64,000 bases of DNA from Brachybacterium sp036311905 (GCF_036311905.1 NZ_JAZDCH010000008.1:1-64000); one strand, 5' to 3'. Positions 27,459 to 37,022 are shown, numbered from the stretch's first letter. A program made the numbers and translations. The notes: generated by a model not told the origin, from the sequence alone.

Positions 27459-29399
27459 TCACTCCGCGACGACGGCGACCCAGCTGACCTGGATGTCCGG
27501 TGACCTCGTCGGGTGCAGGGTCAGGATGATCTCGCCGGACGACCCCGGGATGATGCCGCTGTACGCGACGGCCTCGGGGACCCCGGTGAAGAGCTGCTCC
27601 TCCTCGACCACCGTCCCGTTGAGGGTGACGCGGGCGGCTCGGTTGGCCCAGGGCCAGGGGTCGTAGTAGCCGACGTGCACGGTGAAGGAGCCCGAAGGGA
27701 GGTTCGCGAAGCGGTAGGTGAGGTCGTCGTGGTTGGTCGCGTACCGGAGCGAGCGGTCCAGGGAGTCCGTCTCGGAGCCGGCGGGCTTGGAGCGCCCCTG
27801 GTAGCCCCACACCGCCCCGGTCGCCGGGTCTGCGCCATACGGCTGATCGGCGACGGAGTTCTTCAGGGCGGGCCCCTGCGCGTGCTTGCGGAGGGCGAGG
27901 TAGTCGCTCGTCTCGGCCCCGCCGGCGTTGACCAGGTAGACCATGTGGCGGGGGACCACGAGGACCTCGCGTCGGACGGTGAGGCCCTCCGGACCGCTGA
28001 GCGTCCCGACGGCCTCGACCATCCCGGGCCGATCGAGCTGCGCCTCCCAGGTGATCTTCCGCTTCTCGGTCGTGCCGTCGGACAGTCGCAGGGTCCCGCT
28101 GCGGGGGAGCTTGTTGACCTCCCCGAGGCCGACCGCGCTCGGGAGCGCCACGTCGACGGTGTAGGCGGGCTGCAGGGGCTGGTCCTCCCAGCGCCACGAG
28201 TCCGCCCAGACGAGGGACATTTGCGTGCCCTCGCCGAACCGCAGCGGCAGCCACACATAGGGGGCGTTCTTCAGGTCCGACGGGGTCCAGCGGTCGCCCA
28301 TGTACACGAAGGTGCCGCGCTCGGGGTCGACGGGGATGACGTTCGTGGACTGCGAGCGGAAGGTGTCCGAGGCGCCGTCGCCGGTCACGGGATTGCCATG
28401 GTCGGTCCAGTCGCCGAGGATCTCCGTCGCCGTGGCGTACTGGGCGGGATTCGGATTCCAGCCGGTCGCCCCGGAGGTGATCAGGTAGTAGGTCCCCTCC
28501 CGCTTGAACAGTGCCGGGGCCTCGCGATGTGCGCCGATGTAGGGACGGATGAAGTCGACGCCCTTGACCGCCCGGTCCGGGGGAGTCGCCAGATCGGTGA
28601 AGTCCTCGTCGAGCCGGGAGATGAAGAGGGAGTAGTTCTCCTCGCTCGAGTAGATGATGTACGCCGTGCCGTCGTCGTCGAGGAAGACGGTCATGTCGCG
28701 GGCCATGCCGGGGTTGTCGGGCTGCCAGTTCGGCTCGCCCTCGGGGGCATGGTGCAGGCGGTAGCTGTCGATCCAGCGGTAGGGGCCGGTGGGGGAGTCC
28801 GAGACGGCGACGCCGGCGTTCGCCTTCGCGTACTGCGCGGTCGAGGTCTCCGACGGACCGTCGGCGTGGACCCACATGACCCACGTTCCCTTCGCGGCGT
28901 TGTGGAGGACCTTGGGGCGCTCCAGGATCGCGGCCGGGATGCCGCTCCCCGCCTCGGGAACGGTGAGCAGATCGCGGACGACGGCGGACTTCTGCGCCTC
29001 CGAGTAGTCGCCGTAGAGAGCCGTGAAGTACGGGTCGGTGTCGATCTGGTCGGCGGTGGTGAGGGTGCGCAGTGCGAGGCCCTCGTCGGTCCAGGTGTAG
29101 AGGTCGCGGGAGGAGTAGACGTGCACGCCGGGTGTGGCGGCGTAGCCGTTGCTGCGGTCCTCGCCGAACCAGTAGTAGAGCGTGCCCTCGGCGTCTGCGG
29201 AGAGGACGACCTGGCCGCCGTGGGCCTGGATGACCTTCCCGTCGGTGTCGAGCCACGGCTCCCCGGGCGTGAAGGACTGCCGGGCGGAGGTGCCTTCGGC
29301 GTGGGCGAGCGACGGGGCGAGCATCGCGAGGGGTGGTGCGGCGAGAGCGGCCGCGAGGATGCTCCGTCGGCGGGGCGCGGTGGGGGGATTCGTGGGCAC
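27459..29399 (-). CDS. Secreted exo-beta-1,3-galactanase-like GH43 (subfamily 24 type)
   Basis: A 646-residue secreted enzyme. The GTG at 29399 follows GAGGAG by 6 bases and yields APRRRSILAAALAA, a Tat signal with a probable cut after AHA (near residue 33). The catalytic five-blade propeller spans about residues 40-380: IQAHGGQVVLSADAEGTLYYWFGED, then ERPKVLHNAAKGTWVMWVH and APALFKREGTYYLITSGATGWNPNPAQ. This pattern is that of GH43_24 enzymes that release galactose from beta-1,3-galactan of arabinogalactan proteins; the usual GH43 N-terminal Asp-Pro base is absent, as in that subfamily. A beta-sandwich sugar-binding-like module (~530-646) ends the protein. It is divergent from the GH30 gene. 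Confidence 0.82.
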   Translation of the reverse strand: MPTNPPTAPRRRSILAAALAAPPLAMLAPSLAHAEGTSARQSFTPGEPWLDTDGKVIQAHGGQVVLSADAEGTLYYWFGEDRSNGYAATPGVHVYSSRDLYTWTDEGLALRTLTTADQIDTDPYFTALYGDYSEAQKSAVVRDLLTVPEAGSGIPAAILERPKVLHNAAKGTWVMWVHADGPSETSTAQYAKANAGVAVSDSPTGPYRWIDSYRLHHAPEGEPNWQPDNPGMARDMTVFLDDDGTAYIIYSSEENYSLFISRLDEDFTDLATPPDRAVKGVDFIRPYIGAHREAPALFKREGTYYLITSGATGWNPNPAQYATATEILGDWTDHGNPVTGDGASDTFRSQSTNVIPVDPERGTFVYMGDRWTPSDLKNAPYVWLPLRFGEGTQMSLVWADSWRWEDQPLQPAYTVDVALPSAVGLGEVNKLPRSGTLRLSDGTTEKRKITWEAQLDRPGMVEAVGTLSGPEGLTVRREVLVVPRHMVYLVNAGGAETSDYLALRKHAQGPALKNSVADQPYGADPATGAVWGYQGRSKPAGSETDSLDRSLRYATNHDDLTYRFANLPSGSFTVHVGYYDPWPWANRAARVTLNGTVVEEEQLFTGVPEAVAYSGIIPGSSGEIILTLHPTRSPDIQVSWVAVVAE

Positions 29400-29547
29400 G
29401 GGGTACTCCTCGTCGAGTCGTGCGGGGATCGATCGGCGTCGGTGCCGGATCGTCGGGCGGTCTCGAACCGCCCTTCTCACACCCCTCGAAAGAAGGGGGG
29501 TGCGTCGACCGTAGTGGAGCCTCGACCGCTATGGAAGGGGGTGGAGC

Positions 29548-29585
29548 AGGTTCCCGGAACCTCTGGTCATCCGCAAACGGTTGCG
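29548..29585. promoter_or_regulatory. Operator-like palindromes in the galactanase divergent region
   Basis: AGGTTCCCGGAACCT (29548-29562) is a perfect 7-1-7 palindrome, and CGCAAACGGTTGCG (29572-29585) has the form of a LacI-family operator with a central CG. The second lies in the spacer of a weak promoter toward GH30 (TGGTCA 29564-29569, TACGGT 29588-29593). Confidence 0.5.
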
Positions 29586-29645
29586 CTTACGGTAAGGGGT
29601 GAAGAAAGGGCGTCGACGCGGACGCCCCGAAGAGACGAGGACGTC

Positions 29646-31964
29646 ATGCCCACGATTCCCCTGCCCTCTCCCGCTCCGTCCAGTGAGACCCTGTACGCGC
29701 CCGCGACGCCGTCGAGGCGCACCGTCCTCGCGGCGAGCGTCGCCGCCGGTGCCGCCGGCGGCGTCGCCCTCGCGACCGCCGCGCCGAGCGCGGCCCGTGC
29801 GGAGCAGCCCCGTGCGGACCAGCCCCCTGCGGAGGCGCCCCGATACCGGCTCACCGTCGATCCCGCGACGGTGCACCAGACCCTCGAGGGCTTCGGCGCC
29901 TCCGGCTCCTGGTGGTCGCAGAAGCTCGGGAGCTGGAGCGCCTCGCGCCGCACCGCGATCGCACAGCTCCTCTTCTCGCGGACGCAGGGCATCGGTCTGT
30001 CCCAGTTCCGCTACAACATCGGCGGCGGGATCGACGACACCATCACCGATCCGTGGCGCACGGCCGAGACCTTCGCGCTCGGCGACGGGGAGTACGACTG
30101 GAGCCGCGACGAGGCGGCGCGCTGGTTCCTCCAGGCGGCGAAGCAGCGTGGCGTCGAGGACGTCATCGCCTTCGTCAACTCCCCGCCGCGGCATCTGACC
30201 CGGAACGGCCACACCTACGGCGACCCGGGGACCTCGAACCTCGCCCCGGTCGACCACGAGCCGTTCATCGCGTACCTCCTCGACGTGGTCCGGCACTTCC
30301 GCGACGAGGAGGGGATCGAGTTCCGCACCATCAGCCCGATCAACGAGCCCCAGTGGGGCTGGGACGGCCCCGGGCAGGAGGGGTGCCACTACGAGCCGGA
30401 GCAGGTGCGGGAGCTCACCGCCGCCGTGATCGAGGCCTTCGCGGCGAGCGGGATGGAGACGACCGTCTCCGCGCCGGAGTCGGGGGAGTACAAGGCGCTG
30501 TACTCGGGGGAGAAATACGCGGAGCTGCTGCTCGAGGACCCGATGATCCGCGAGGGGATCGGCGAGCTCGCCACCCACTCCTACTGGTCCACCGACGAGC
30601 AGCGGACACTCGCCGCGGAGGCCATGAGCAGGTACCCGGACGTCCGGCTGGGCACGACCGAGTGGTGCGAGATGGTCAACGGGCGGGACTACGGGATGGA
30701 CTCCGCCCTGACCCTCGCGCGGACCGTCCACGCCGATCTCACCCTCGCGCAGACGACGACCTGGCAGTACTGGATCGCCGTGAGCAGGTACGACTACCGC
30801 GACGGCCTGATCTACACGGACTACGTGGAGCGGGGCGATCCCGAGACCTTCGAGGAGACCCGACGGCTGTGGGCGCTCGGGAACTACAGCCGCTTCCTGC
30901 GCCCCGGCGCGCGCCGGATCGAGCTGACCGTCGCGACCGAGTCCCGGACCGAGGGCGAGATGGCGCGGATCCCCTTCGTGATCCCCGAGGTCGCGACGGG
31001 CACGGCAGCCGGCGACCGGATCTTCCGCCTCGAGGATCCCGCCGGGGACGACGTGGGGCCCGGGACCTACACCTATCCCTCGAACCCCGTCTTCGTCCCA
31101 GGCTGCTTCGACCTCCTCTCGGTCGAGGCGACCGACGCCGGCGAGCACGTCGAGTTCGCGATCCGCCTCGGCGCCGACCTCCAGGACCCCTGGAACGGCT
31201 CGCCCGTCGGCTACGACCTCCAGAACATCGACATCTACGTCGACACCCGTGCGGAGGGCGGATTCCGCGAGCTGCTCCCGGGCAGGCGCGCCCTGGTGGC
31301 CGACGAGTTCGCCTGGGACCGCGCGATCCTCGCCTCCGGCCGGACCGACGTCATCGCCTCGGACGTCGCCGCGAAGGTGTCCGCGGAGATGCGCGAGGCT
31401 CTGTTCGTCGCGCTGACGGAGGACCAGTCGGTCGCGGGCGACACCCTCACGGTCCGCGTCCCCAAGAGCTTCCTCGGGGACCTCCAGCCCGGCTGGGCGA
31501 TCCAGGTGCTCGTCACCGGCTCGGAGGGGAACATGGAGTCGGACTCCCTGCGTGTGCGGGAGGTGCTGCGGGAGGGCACCGACTGGAACTTCGGCGGGGG
31601 TTCCGACGGGCACGAGGACCCCAACATCCTCGACCTGCTCGTCCCCGTGGGGATGACGCAGGCGGAGGCGCTCTCCTGGACCCCGGCGACCCGGATCGAG
31701 GTGCTGGCCTCCGCATACCTCGATGAGGAGACCGGGAACCTGGTCGTCGTCGCCCTCAACGAGGCCGAGACCGAGCAGGAGATCGAGCTCGCCGTGCCGA
31801 CCTCCTCGAAGACCCTCGTCCTGACCCCGCACCGGACGTCGGAGACCGAGTCGCTCGCGCGGGGAGCCCAGTGGCGGCTGCAGCGCGACAGCGACGGCAT
31901 CGCCCGGGGGACGACGCGGCTGGCGCCCCGGTCCATCACCACCTTCACGGCGCGGTGGTCGTGA
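29646..31964 (+). CDS. Secreted GH30 endo-beta-1,6-galactanase-like enzyme with an inserted sandwich module
   Basis: A 772-residue secreted enzyme with a Tat-like signal (TPSRRTVLAASVAAG, cut near ARA at residue 52). The GH30 barrel shows LEGFGASGSWWSQKLGSW, the NEP motif INEPQ with acid/base Glu234, and GTTEWCEM with nucleophile Glu339, then a C-terminal beta-structure rejoining at the end (RSITTFTARWS). Close to the GH30_5 type that cuts beta-1,6-galactan side chains of arabinogalactan. An extra ~190-residue block near residues 450-640 (IFRLEDPAGDDVGPGTYTYP, DLQNIDIYVD) looks like a glucodextranase-type sugar-binding sandwich set into the beta domain. It pairs functionally with the divergent GH43 exo-enzyme. 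Confidence 0.83.
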   Translation: MPTIPLPSPAPSSETLYAPATPSRRTVLAASVAAGAAGGVALATAAPSAARAEQPRADQPPAEAPRYRLTVDPATVHQTLEGFGASGSWWSQKLGSWSASRRTAIAQLLFSRTQGIGLSQFRYNIGGGIDDTITDPWRTAETFALGDGEYDWSRDEAARWFLQAAKQRGVEDVIAFVNSPPRHLTRNGHTYGDPGTSNLAPVDHEPFIAYLLDVVRHFRDEEGIEFRTISPINEPQWGWDGPGQEGCHYEPEQVRELTAAVIEAFAASGMETTVSAPESGEYKALYSGEKYAELLLEDPMIREGIGELATHSYWSTDEQRTLAAEAMSRYPDVRLGTTEWCEMVNGRDYGMDSALTLARTVHADLTLAQTTTWQYWIAVSRYDYRDGLIYTDYVERGDPETFEETRRLWALGNYSRFLRPGARRIELTVATESRTEGEMARIPFVIPEVATGTAAGDRIFRLEDPAGDDVGPGTYTYPSNPVFVPGCFDLLSVEATDAGEHVEFAIRLGADLQDPWNGSPVGYDLQNIDIYVDTRAEGGFRELLPGRRALVADEFAWDRAILASGRTDVIASDVAAKVSAEMREALFVALTEDQSVAGDTLTVRVPKSFLGDLQPGWAIQVLVTGSEGNMESDSLRVREVLREGTDWNFGGGSDGHEDPNILDLLVPVGMTQAEALSWTPATRIEVLASAYLDEETGNLVVVALNEAETEQEIELAVPTSSKTLVLTPHRTSETESLARGAQWRLQRDSDGIARGTTRLAPRSITTFTARWS

Positions 31965-32008
31965 GCGGGAGGCCGACGGTGGCTGCTGTGACGAGCTGAC
32001 CCCAGACC

Positions 32009-32089
32009 GCTGTCCACGAACGGGACGTCAGCGGCACGCGGCCTGCACTATGCAGGTCTCGTGCCGCTGGGATCCCGTCGGTGGACAGC
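32009..32089. repeat. 81-bp imperfect palindrome, family A copy 2
   Basis: Arms 32009-32045 and 32053-32089 enclose a 7-base loop. It is the second copy of the element at 27217-27297, in direct orientation, and lies between the convergent ends of GH30 (31964) and GH27 (32107). It should terminate both transcripts. Confidence 0.85.
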
Positions 32090-32106
32090 GGCGCAGCTCG
32101 CCCGGC

Positions 32107-33435
32107 TCATCCGACCCGCAGCAGCACCGCCCCGTGCGGCGCGATCCGCACGTCGATCGCCGTCGAGCCCGGCGACACGCCGCGGGCGGCGTCGGACTGC
32201 ACGGTCACCGGCCGCACCTCGACCGGCGCGCCCGTCCACAGCTCCCGCACCTCGCCGGTCAGCGCGGCCGGCAGGCCCACGTCCTGGCTGTCCAGCGCCA
32301 CGTCCAGCTCCGTCTCGCCGACGTTGAACGCGGCGACGTAGCGCCGCCCGTCGGCGTCCTCGGCGGTCCACAGGATCAGCGGGTCCTCGCGGAACACCTC
32401 GCGGCTCGCGGTCGCGCCGGCGTGGAGGGCGAGGACGTCGGCGTTCTGCAGCAGCGCGATGGTGGCCGGGTTGGAGCTGGGCAGGTCCCCGCCCACCATC
32501 AGCGGTGACCGGGCGATTGCCCACAGGGTCATCAGCGTGACCTGCTCGTCCGGGGTCAGCAGCGAGTCGCGGGGCTCGCCGCGCTCGGCGCGGATCCCGA
32601 TCCGGCCCAGCGGCAGCATGTCGCCGTCGGGCCAGCCCTCGGGCCCGGCGTGCGGGGCCCAGCGGGCGAAGCGGGCGAAGTTCGCCGCGACGTCCTCCCA
32701 CCGGTCCCAGAGGTCGTCGCAGATCCGCCACATGGTGGCGTGCTCCCGCAGGTGCTCGAGGCGGGTCAGGGACAGATCGCGGCCCGGGGAGAGGCTCAGC
32801 TGCATCGACCGGCCGCAGCGCGCGATCGCCCCGGCGAAGGCCTCGATCTCGGCAGCCTGGTAGGGCCAGAGCATGTCGTCGACCTTGAGGAAGTCCACGC
32901 CCCACTCCGCGTACAGCGCGAGCACCGAGTCGTAGTAGGCGCCGGCGCCGTCGACCGTGTGGTCGAGCCCGACCATGTCCGGGTTCCACTCGCACGAGTT
33001 CTCGGGATCGGCGACGTCGGCCGCGCGCACCGCGGTGCCGAGCACGGGGGTGTTCGCGGCGACCGCCCGACGGGGGATCCCGCGCATCACGTGGATCCCG
33101 AGCTTCAGCCCCAGCGCGTGGACCTGCGCGGCGAGCGGCCCGAAGCCCTTCCCGCCCGCGGAGCTGGGGAAGCGCCCGGGATCGGGCAGCAGTCGGCCGT
33201 GCTCGTCCATGGCGAGCGGGGCGCCCTCGTTGTAGCCGTGGGAGCGGGCGGACGGGTCCGACCAGTCGATGTCGACCACCACCGTGTCCCAGCCGTGGGG
33301 CAGCAGGTGCTCGGCGAGGAAGCGGGCGTTGGCCAGCACCTCCTCTTCGGTGACGGTGGTGCCGTAGGAGTCCCAGGAGTTCCAGCCGCGGGGCGGGGCC
33401 GGCGCGGCCAGGCGGGACGGGGTCTGGGCGGTCAT
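32107..33435 (-). CDS. GH27 alpha-galactosidase or beta-L-arabinopyranosidase
   Basis: A 442-residue cytoplasmic GH27 barrel. GWNSWDSYGTTVTEEE opens the domain, FLKVDDM gives the nucleophile Asp186, and WRICDDLWD the acid/base at Asp240 or Asp241. MTLWAIARSPLMVGGDLP is the late family signature, and a beta domain follows. VVVDIDWSDP replaces the usual double-Asp sugar-binding pair of alpha-galactosidases with Asp-Ile-Asp. The gene is the last of an L-arabinose operon, beginning 1 base after the alditol oxidase stop. GH27 contains enzymes that release beta-L-arabinopyranose from arabinogalactan, and the operon context favours that activity (inference). Confidence 0.85.
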   Translation of the reverse strand: MTAQTPSRLAAPAPPRGWNSWDSYGTTVTEEEVLANARFLAEHLLPHGWDTVVVDIDWSDPSARSHGYNEGAPLAMDEHGRLLPDPGRFPSSAGGKGFGPLAAQVHALGLKLGIHVMRGIPRRAVAANTPVLGTAVRAADVADPENSCEWNPDMVGLDHTVDGAGAYYDSVLALYAEWGVDFLKVDDMLWPYQAAEIEAFAGAIARCGRSMQLSLSPGRDLSLTRLEHLREHATMWRICDDLWDRWEDVAANFARFARWAPHAGPEGWPDGDMLPLGRIGIRAERGEPRDSLLTPDEQVTLMTLWAIARSPLMVGGDLPSSNPATIALLQNADVLALHAGATASREVFREDPLILWTAEDADGRRYVAAFNVGETELDVALDSQDVGLPAALTGEVRELWTGAPVEVRPVTVQSDAARGVSPGSTAIDVRIAPHGAVLLRVG

Positions 33436-33436
33436 G

Positions 33437-34702
33437 TCACTCTCCGAGCATGCGGTTGACGAAGGGGCACGCGAAGACGCGCTGGGGATCGAGCCGGTCG
33501 CGCAGCGCCTGGAAGCGCGCAAGATCCGGGTACTGCTCCCGCACGGTCTCCGGGGCGAGGGCGAACACCTTGCCCCAGTGCGGGCGCGGGGCGAATGGGG
33601 CGAGGGCCGCCTCGATCTCGGGCAGCAGCGCCGCGACCTCGGCCGGCCGCTGGTGCCACGTGAAGTGCAGGCAGGCGCTGTCGCGGTGCTGGGCGGCGGA
33701 GAGCCACATCCCGTCGGCCGCGACCGTGCGGATCTCCGAGGCGTGCAGCAGCGGCCGGATCCGCTCCCCGAGCGGGATCACCGCCGCGAGCGCCGCGGCC
33801 GCATCCTCCCGGGCCACGAAGTACTCCGACTGGATCTCCTCGCCGCTGGACGGCGTGAACTCGAGCCGGAAGTGGGGCAGCCGCTCGTGCGCGGGCCCCG
33901 GCTCCCCGGTCTGGTCGGTGCAGAAGTCGGCGGGCATGCTGGGCAGCGGGTGGACGGCGCGCAGCGCCCGTCGGCCGCCGTACCAGGACTCCGGCGGCGC
34001 CGTCTCCTCGTCTGCGCGCTGCTTGACCCAGGCCTGTGCGATCGTCCCGTCCCAGTGGTGGAACAGGCTCACGCTGGTGCCGCCCGCGAGCAGCGCGGAG
34101 AGCGTCTCCTGCTCGGTCGCGACGTCGGGGAAGTCGAGATGGACGGTCTGCCGCATCGGGACGGCGGGGACCAGGTCGAGGGTCAGGTGCGTGAGGATTC
34201 CGAGCGCGCCGAGCGAGAGCACCGCCCCGTCGAAGATCTCCGGATCCCGCTCCCGGGACAGGGTGAGCAGGTCGCCGTCGGCCGTGACCAGCTCGATCGC
34301 CCGCACCCCGGCGGCGAGGGAGCGCAGGCGGTCCCCGGAGCCGTGGGTTCCGGTCGCGCTCGCGCCGCCCACCGAGATGTGCGGCAGGGAGCCCATGTTC
34401 GTGAGCGCCAGACCGGCCTCGTGCGCGGCGAGGGCGAGCTCCCCGTAGCGGACCCCGGCGGCGACCCGCGCGGTGCGGGCTGCCGTGTCGATCTCGATCT
34501 CGGCGGGCATCTGCGCGAGCGTGACCAGCGGACCGTCCGAGGCGGCGACCTCGGAGAAGGAGTGGCGGGTTCCGAGCGCCCGGAGCCGCGGGGAGCGGGC
34601 CACGAGGACGCGCAGCTCGTCGACGGTGCGCGGGGCGTGCAGCGGACCCGGCCCGTAGTCGACGGTCCCCGACCAGCTGCGCCCGGGCGCTCGGCCGGTC
34701 AT
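33437..34702 (-). CDS. FAD-dependent alditol oxidase-like protein
   Basis: A 421-residue flavoprotein of the VAO/ALO family, the same size as Streptomyces alditol oxidase. RALGTRHSF carries the His expected to hold FAD covalently (near residue 46), and SLPHISVGGASATGTHGSGD is the FAD-binding signature. The substrate domain ends with PHWGKVF and the ALO-type C-terminus DPQRVFACPFVNRMLGE. Such enzymes oxidise polyols or sugar acid lactones at C1 using oxygen. It starts 2 bases after the araA stop and ends 1 base before GH27, so it belongs to the arabinose operon; L-arabinitol or a related polyol is a plausible substrate (inference). Confidence 0.88.
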   Translation of the reverse strand: MTGRAPGRSWSGTVDYGPGPLHAPRTVDELRVLVARSPRLRALGTRHSFSEVAASDGPLVTLAQMPAEIEIDTAARTARVAAGVRYGELALAAHEAGLALTNMGSLPHISVGGASATGTHGSGDRLRSLAAGVRAIELVTADGDLLTLSRERDPEIFDGAVLSLGALGILTHLTLDLVPAVPMRQTVHLDFPDVATEQETLSALLAGGTSVSLFHHWDGTIAQAWVKQRADEETAPPESWYGGRRALRAVHPLPSMPADFCTDQTGEPGPAHERLPHFRLEFTPSSGEEIQSEYFVAREDAAAALAAVIPLGERIRPLLHASEIRTVAADGMWLSAAQHRDSACLHFTWHQRPAEVAALLPEIEAALAPFAPRPHWGKVFALAPETVREQYPDLARFQALRDRLDPQRVFACPFVNRMLGE

Positions 34703-34703
34703 C

Positions 34704-36212
34704 TCAGAAACCCTGGGCCAGGCGGTGGAAGACCTGGTTGGTGCGCAGATCCTGGGCGAAGGAGCGCACCGTGGTGGTCTCGTCGATGATCGCGAGCTCG
34801 ATCCCGCCGATCGTGGCGAGGTCCTCCCACACCTCGAGGCCCAGCGCCGTGCTCATCACCGTGTGGTGGGCGGCGCCCGCGGTCAGCCAGCACTCGGCGG
34901 AAGTGGCGAAGTCCGGGGCCGGCTCCCACACGGCGCACGCGACCGGCAGCTGCGGCAGCTCCTCGTCGGGCTCGACGACCTCGACGACGTTCGCGACCAG
35001 GCGGAAGCGCTCGCGCATGTCGGAGAGGGCGACGACGACGGCGGGGCCGGCATCGGCCGAGAACTTCAGCCGCACCGGATCCTCGCGGTCCCCGATCCCC
35101 AGCGGGTGGATCTCGAGCGACGGCGTGCTGGTGGTGAGCGTGGGGGAGACCTCGAGCATGTGCGCGCCGAGGATCTTCTCCTTCCCCGGCGTCATCTCGT
35201 AGGTGTAGTCCTCCATGAGCGAGGCGCCGCCCGGCAGGCCGTACCCCATGACGTTCGCGACGCGGACCAGGATCGCGGTCTTCCAGTCGCCCTCGGCGCC
35301 GAAGCCGTAGCCGTCGGCCATGAGGCGCTGCACGGCGAGGCCCGGCAGCTGGCGCAGCCCGCCGAGGTCCTCGAAGTTCGTGGTGAACGCGCCGAAGCCG
35401 CCGTCCTCGAGAAAGCGGCGCAGGCCCAGCTCCTGGCGGGCGCCGTAGCGCAGCGACCCGTGGCGCTCGCCGCCGCGGCGCAGCTCGGGCACCACGTCGT
35501 AGAGCAGCTCGTACTCGGCGACCAGCTCATCGATCGCGCTGTCCTCGATCGCGTCGACGACGGCGACCAGCTCGTTGACGCCCCAGGTGTTCACGGAGAC
35601 GCCGAGCCGCAGCTCGGCCTCGGTCTTGTCGCCCTCGGTGACGGCGACGTTGCGCATGTTGTCGCCGAAGCGGGCGAGCTTCAGGGAGTGCATCTCGGCC
35701 CAACCGGTCGCGGCACGGGCCCAGCGGCCGATCTTCCCCTGCACCACCTGGTCCGAGGCGTGGCCGACCACGGTCTTGCGGTCCACGCCGAGGCGCGTGG
35801 CGATGTACCCGAACTCGCGGTCGCCGTGCGCGGCCTGGTTGAGGTTCATGAAGTCCATGTCGATCGTGGACCAGGGCAGGGCGACGTTCGCCTGGGTGTG
35901 CAGGTGCAGCAGCGGGGTCTGCAGGGCGTCGAGGCCCTGGATCCACATCTTCGCGGGGGAGAAGGTGTGCATCCAGGTGATCACGCCGACGCAGGCCGGG
36001 TCCGCGTTGGCGGCCAGGGCGATCTCCCGGATCGCGTCGCGGTCGGTCAGCACCGGCTTCCAGACGATCCGCACCGGGATGTCGGACGCGGCGTCGAGGG
36101 TCTCGGCGATCCCGCGGGACTGCGCCGCGACCTGCTCGAGCGTCTCGGGGCCGTACAGCCCCTGGCTGCCGGTGAGGAACCAGATCTCGCGGGTCTCGAA
36201 GGGGTTCTGCAT
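34704..36212 (-). CDS. araA: L-arabinose isomerase
   Basis: A 502-residue cytoplasmic isomerase converting L-arabinose to L-ribulose. The full family is recognisable: FLTGSQGLYGPETLEQVA at the start, WMHTFSPAKMWI, LLHLHTQANVALPW, FMNLNQAAHGDREFGYI, GHASDQVVQGKIGRW, and the metal-site segments EGDWKTA and HMLEVSPTL. Length equals the E. coli and Bacillus enzymes. It starts 5 bases after the araD stop and is third in araB-araD-araA. No truncation is seen. Confidence 0.98.
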   Translation of the reverse strand: MQNPFETREIWFLTGSQGLYGPETLEQVAAQSRGIAETLDAASDIPVRIVWKPVLTDRDAIREIALAANADPACVGVITWMHTFSPAKMWIQGLDALQTPLLHLHTQANVALPWSTIDMDFMNLNQAAHGDREFGYIATRLGVDRKTVVGHASDQVVQGKIGRWARAATGWAEMHSLKLARFGDNMRNVAVTEGDKTEAELRLGVSVNTWGVNELVAVVDAIEDSAIDELVAEYELLYDVVPELRRGGERHGSLRYGARQELGLRRFLEDGGFGAFTTNFEDLGGLRQLPGLAVQRLMADGYGFGAEGDWKTAILVRVANVMGYGLPGGASLMEDYTYEMTPGKEKILGAHMLEVSPTLTTSTPSLEIHPLGIGDREDPVRLKFSADAGPAVVVALSDMRERFRLVANVVEVVEPDEELPQLPVACAVWEPAPDFATSAECWLTAGAAHHTVMSTALGLEVWEDLATIGGIELAIIDETTTVRSFAQDLRTNQVFHRLAQGF

Positions 36213-36217
36213 GGGGC

Positions 36218-36973
36218 TCAGGCCTCCTGGCTGGGCTGGTCGGCGGCGTCCGCGGCGGGCTGGCCGTAGACGTTCTGGTAACGGTCGAAGAGGGAATCGA
36301 CGTGGCCCTGCGCGATCGGCAGCGGCTCGCCGAGCTGGCGAGAGACGTGCACGGTGCGCGCCACCTCCTCGCACATCACGGCGGCCTTCACCGCGTCGCG
36401 GGCGTCCTTGCCGATGGTGAACGGGCCGTGGTTCTGCATCAGCACGGCCCGCGAGCGGGAGTCGCGGAGGGTCTCCACGATGCCGCGGCCGATCGAGTCG
36501 TCGCCGATGATCGCGAAGGGGCCCACGGGGATCGGGCCGCCGAACTCGTCCGCCATCATCGTCAGCACGCAGGGGATCTCCTCGCCGCGCGCCGCCCAGG
36601 CGGTCGCGTACGTCGAGTGGGTGTGCACGACCCCGCCCACGTGGTCGAGATGCGCGTACACGTAGGCGTGGGCGTCGGTGTCCGAGGAGGGGACCAGGAC
36701 GGCCGGGGTGCCGTCCTCGATCTTCTTCCCGTCGAGGGTGCAGACCACCATCGCGTCCGCGGAGAGGTCGTCGTAGGAGACGCCCGAGGGCTTGATGACC
36801 ATCAGGCCCGGCACGTCGGGGTCGACCGCGGGCACCCGCTCGGAGACGTTGCCGGCGGTCCACACGACGAGCCCGTTGCGGGGCAGCTCGGCGTGCAGCG
36901 CGGCGACGCGCTCGCGGGTCTCGGCCACCGCGCGCTGGGTGGCGCGGGGCAGGTCGGCGAGGACGAGGGTCAT
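36218..36973 (-). CDS. araD: L-ribulose-5-phosphate 4-epimerase
   Basis: A 251-residue class II aldolase-type epimerase producing D-xylulose 5-phosphate. The ATG at 36973 follows GGAAGG and removes a low-complexity upstream extension. GLVVWTAGNVSER, KPSGVSYDDL, SSDTDAHAYVYAHLDHVGGVVHTHSTYATAWAA and the metal His pair HTHS, plus NHGPFTIGKDARDAV, are all present. It completes entry of L-arabinose into the pentose phosphate pathway. It lies 49 bases after araB and 5 bases before araA. Confidence 0.97.
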   Translation of the reverse strand: MTLVLADLPRATQRAVAETRERVAALHAELPRNGLVVWTAGNVSERVPAVDPDVPGLMVIKPSGVSYDDLSADAMVVCTLDGKKIEDGTPAVLVPSSDTDAHAYVYAHLDHVGGVVHTHSTYATAWAARGEEIPCVLTMMADEFGGPIPVGPFAIIGDDSIGRGIVETLRDSRSRAVLMQNHGPFTIGKDARDAVKAAVMCEEVARTVHVSRQLGEPLPIAQGHVDSLFDRYQNVYGQPAADAADQPSQEA

Positions 36974-37022
36974 GGGGTTCCTTCCGGAGGGGTGATGCGG
37001 CCGACGGGGCGGGCCGACCAGG

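Noticed and set aside
29479..29512. CACCCC/GGGGTG hairpin upstream of the galactanase genes
   Set aside because: Short stem in a divergent control region and not at a gene end; no supporting signal.
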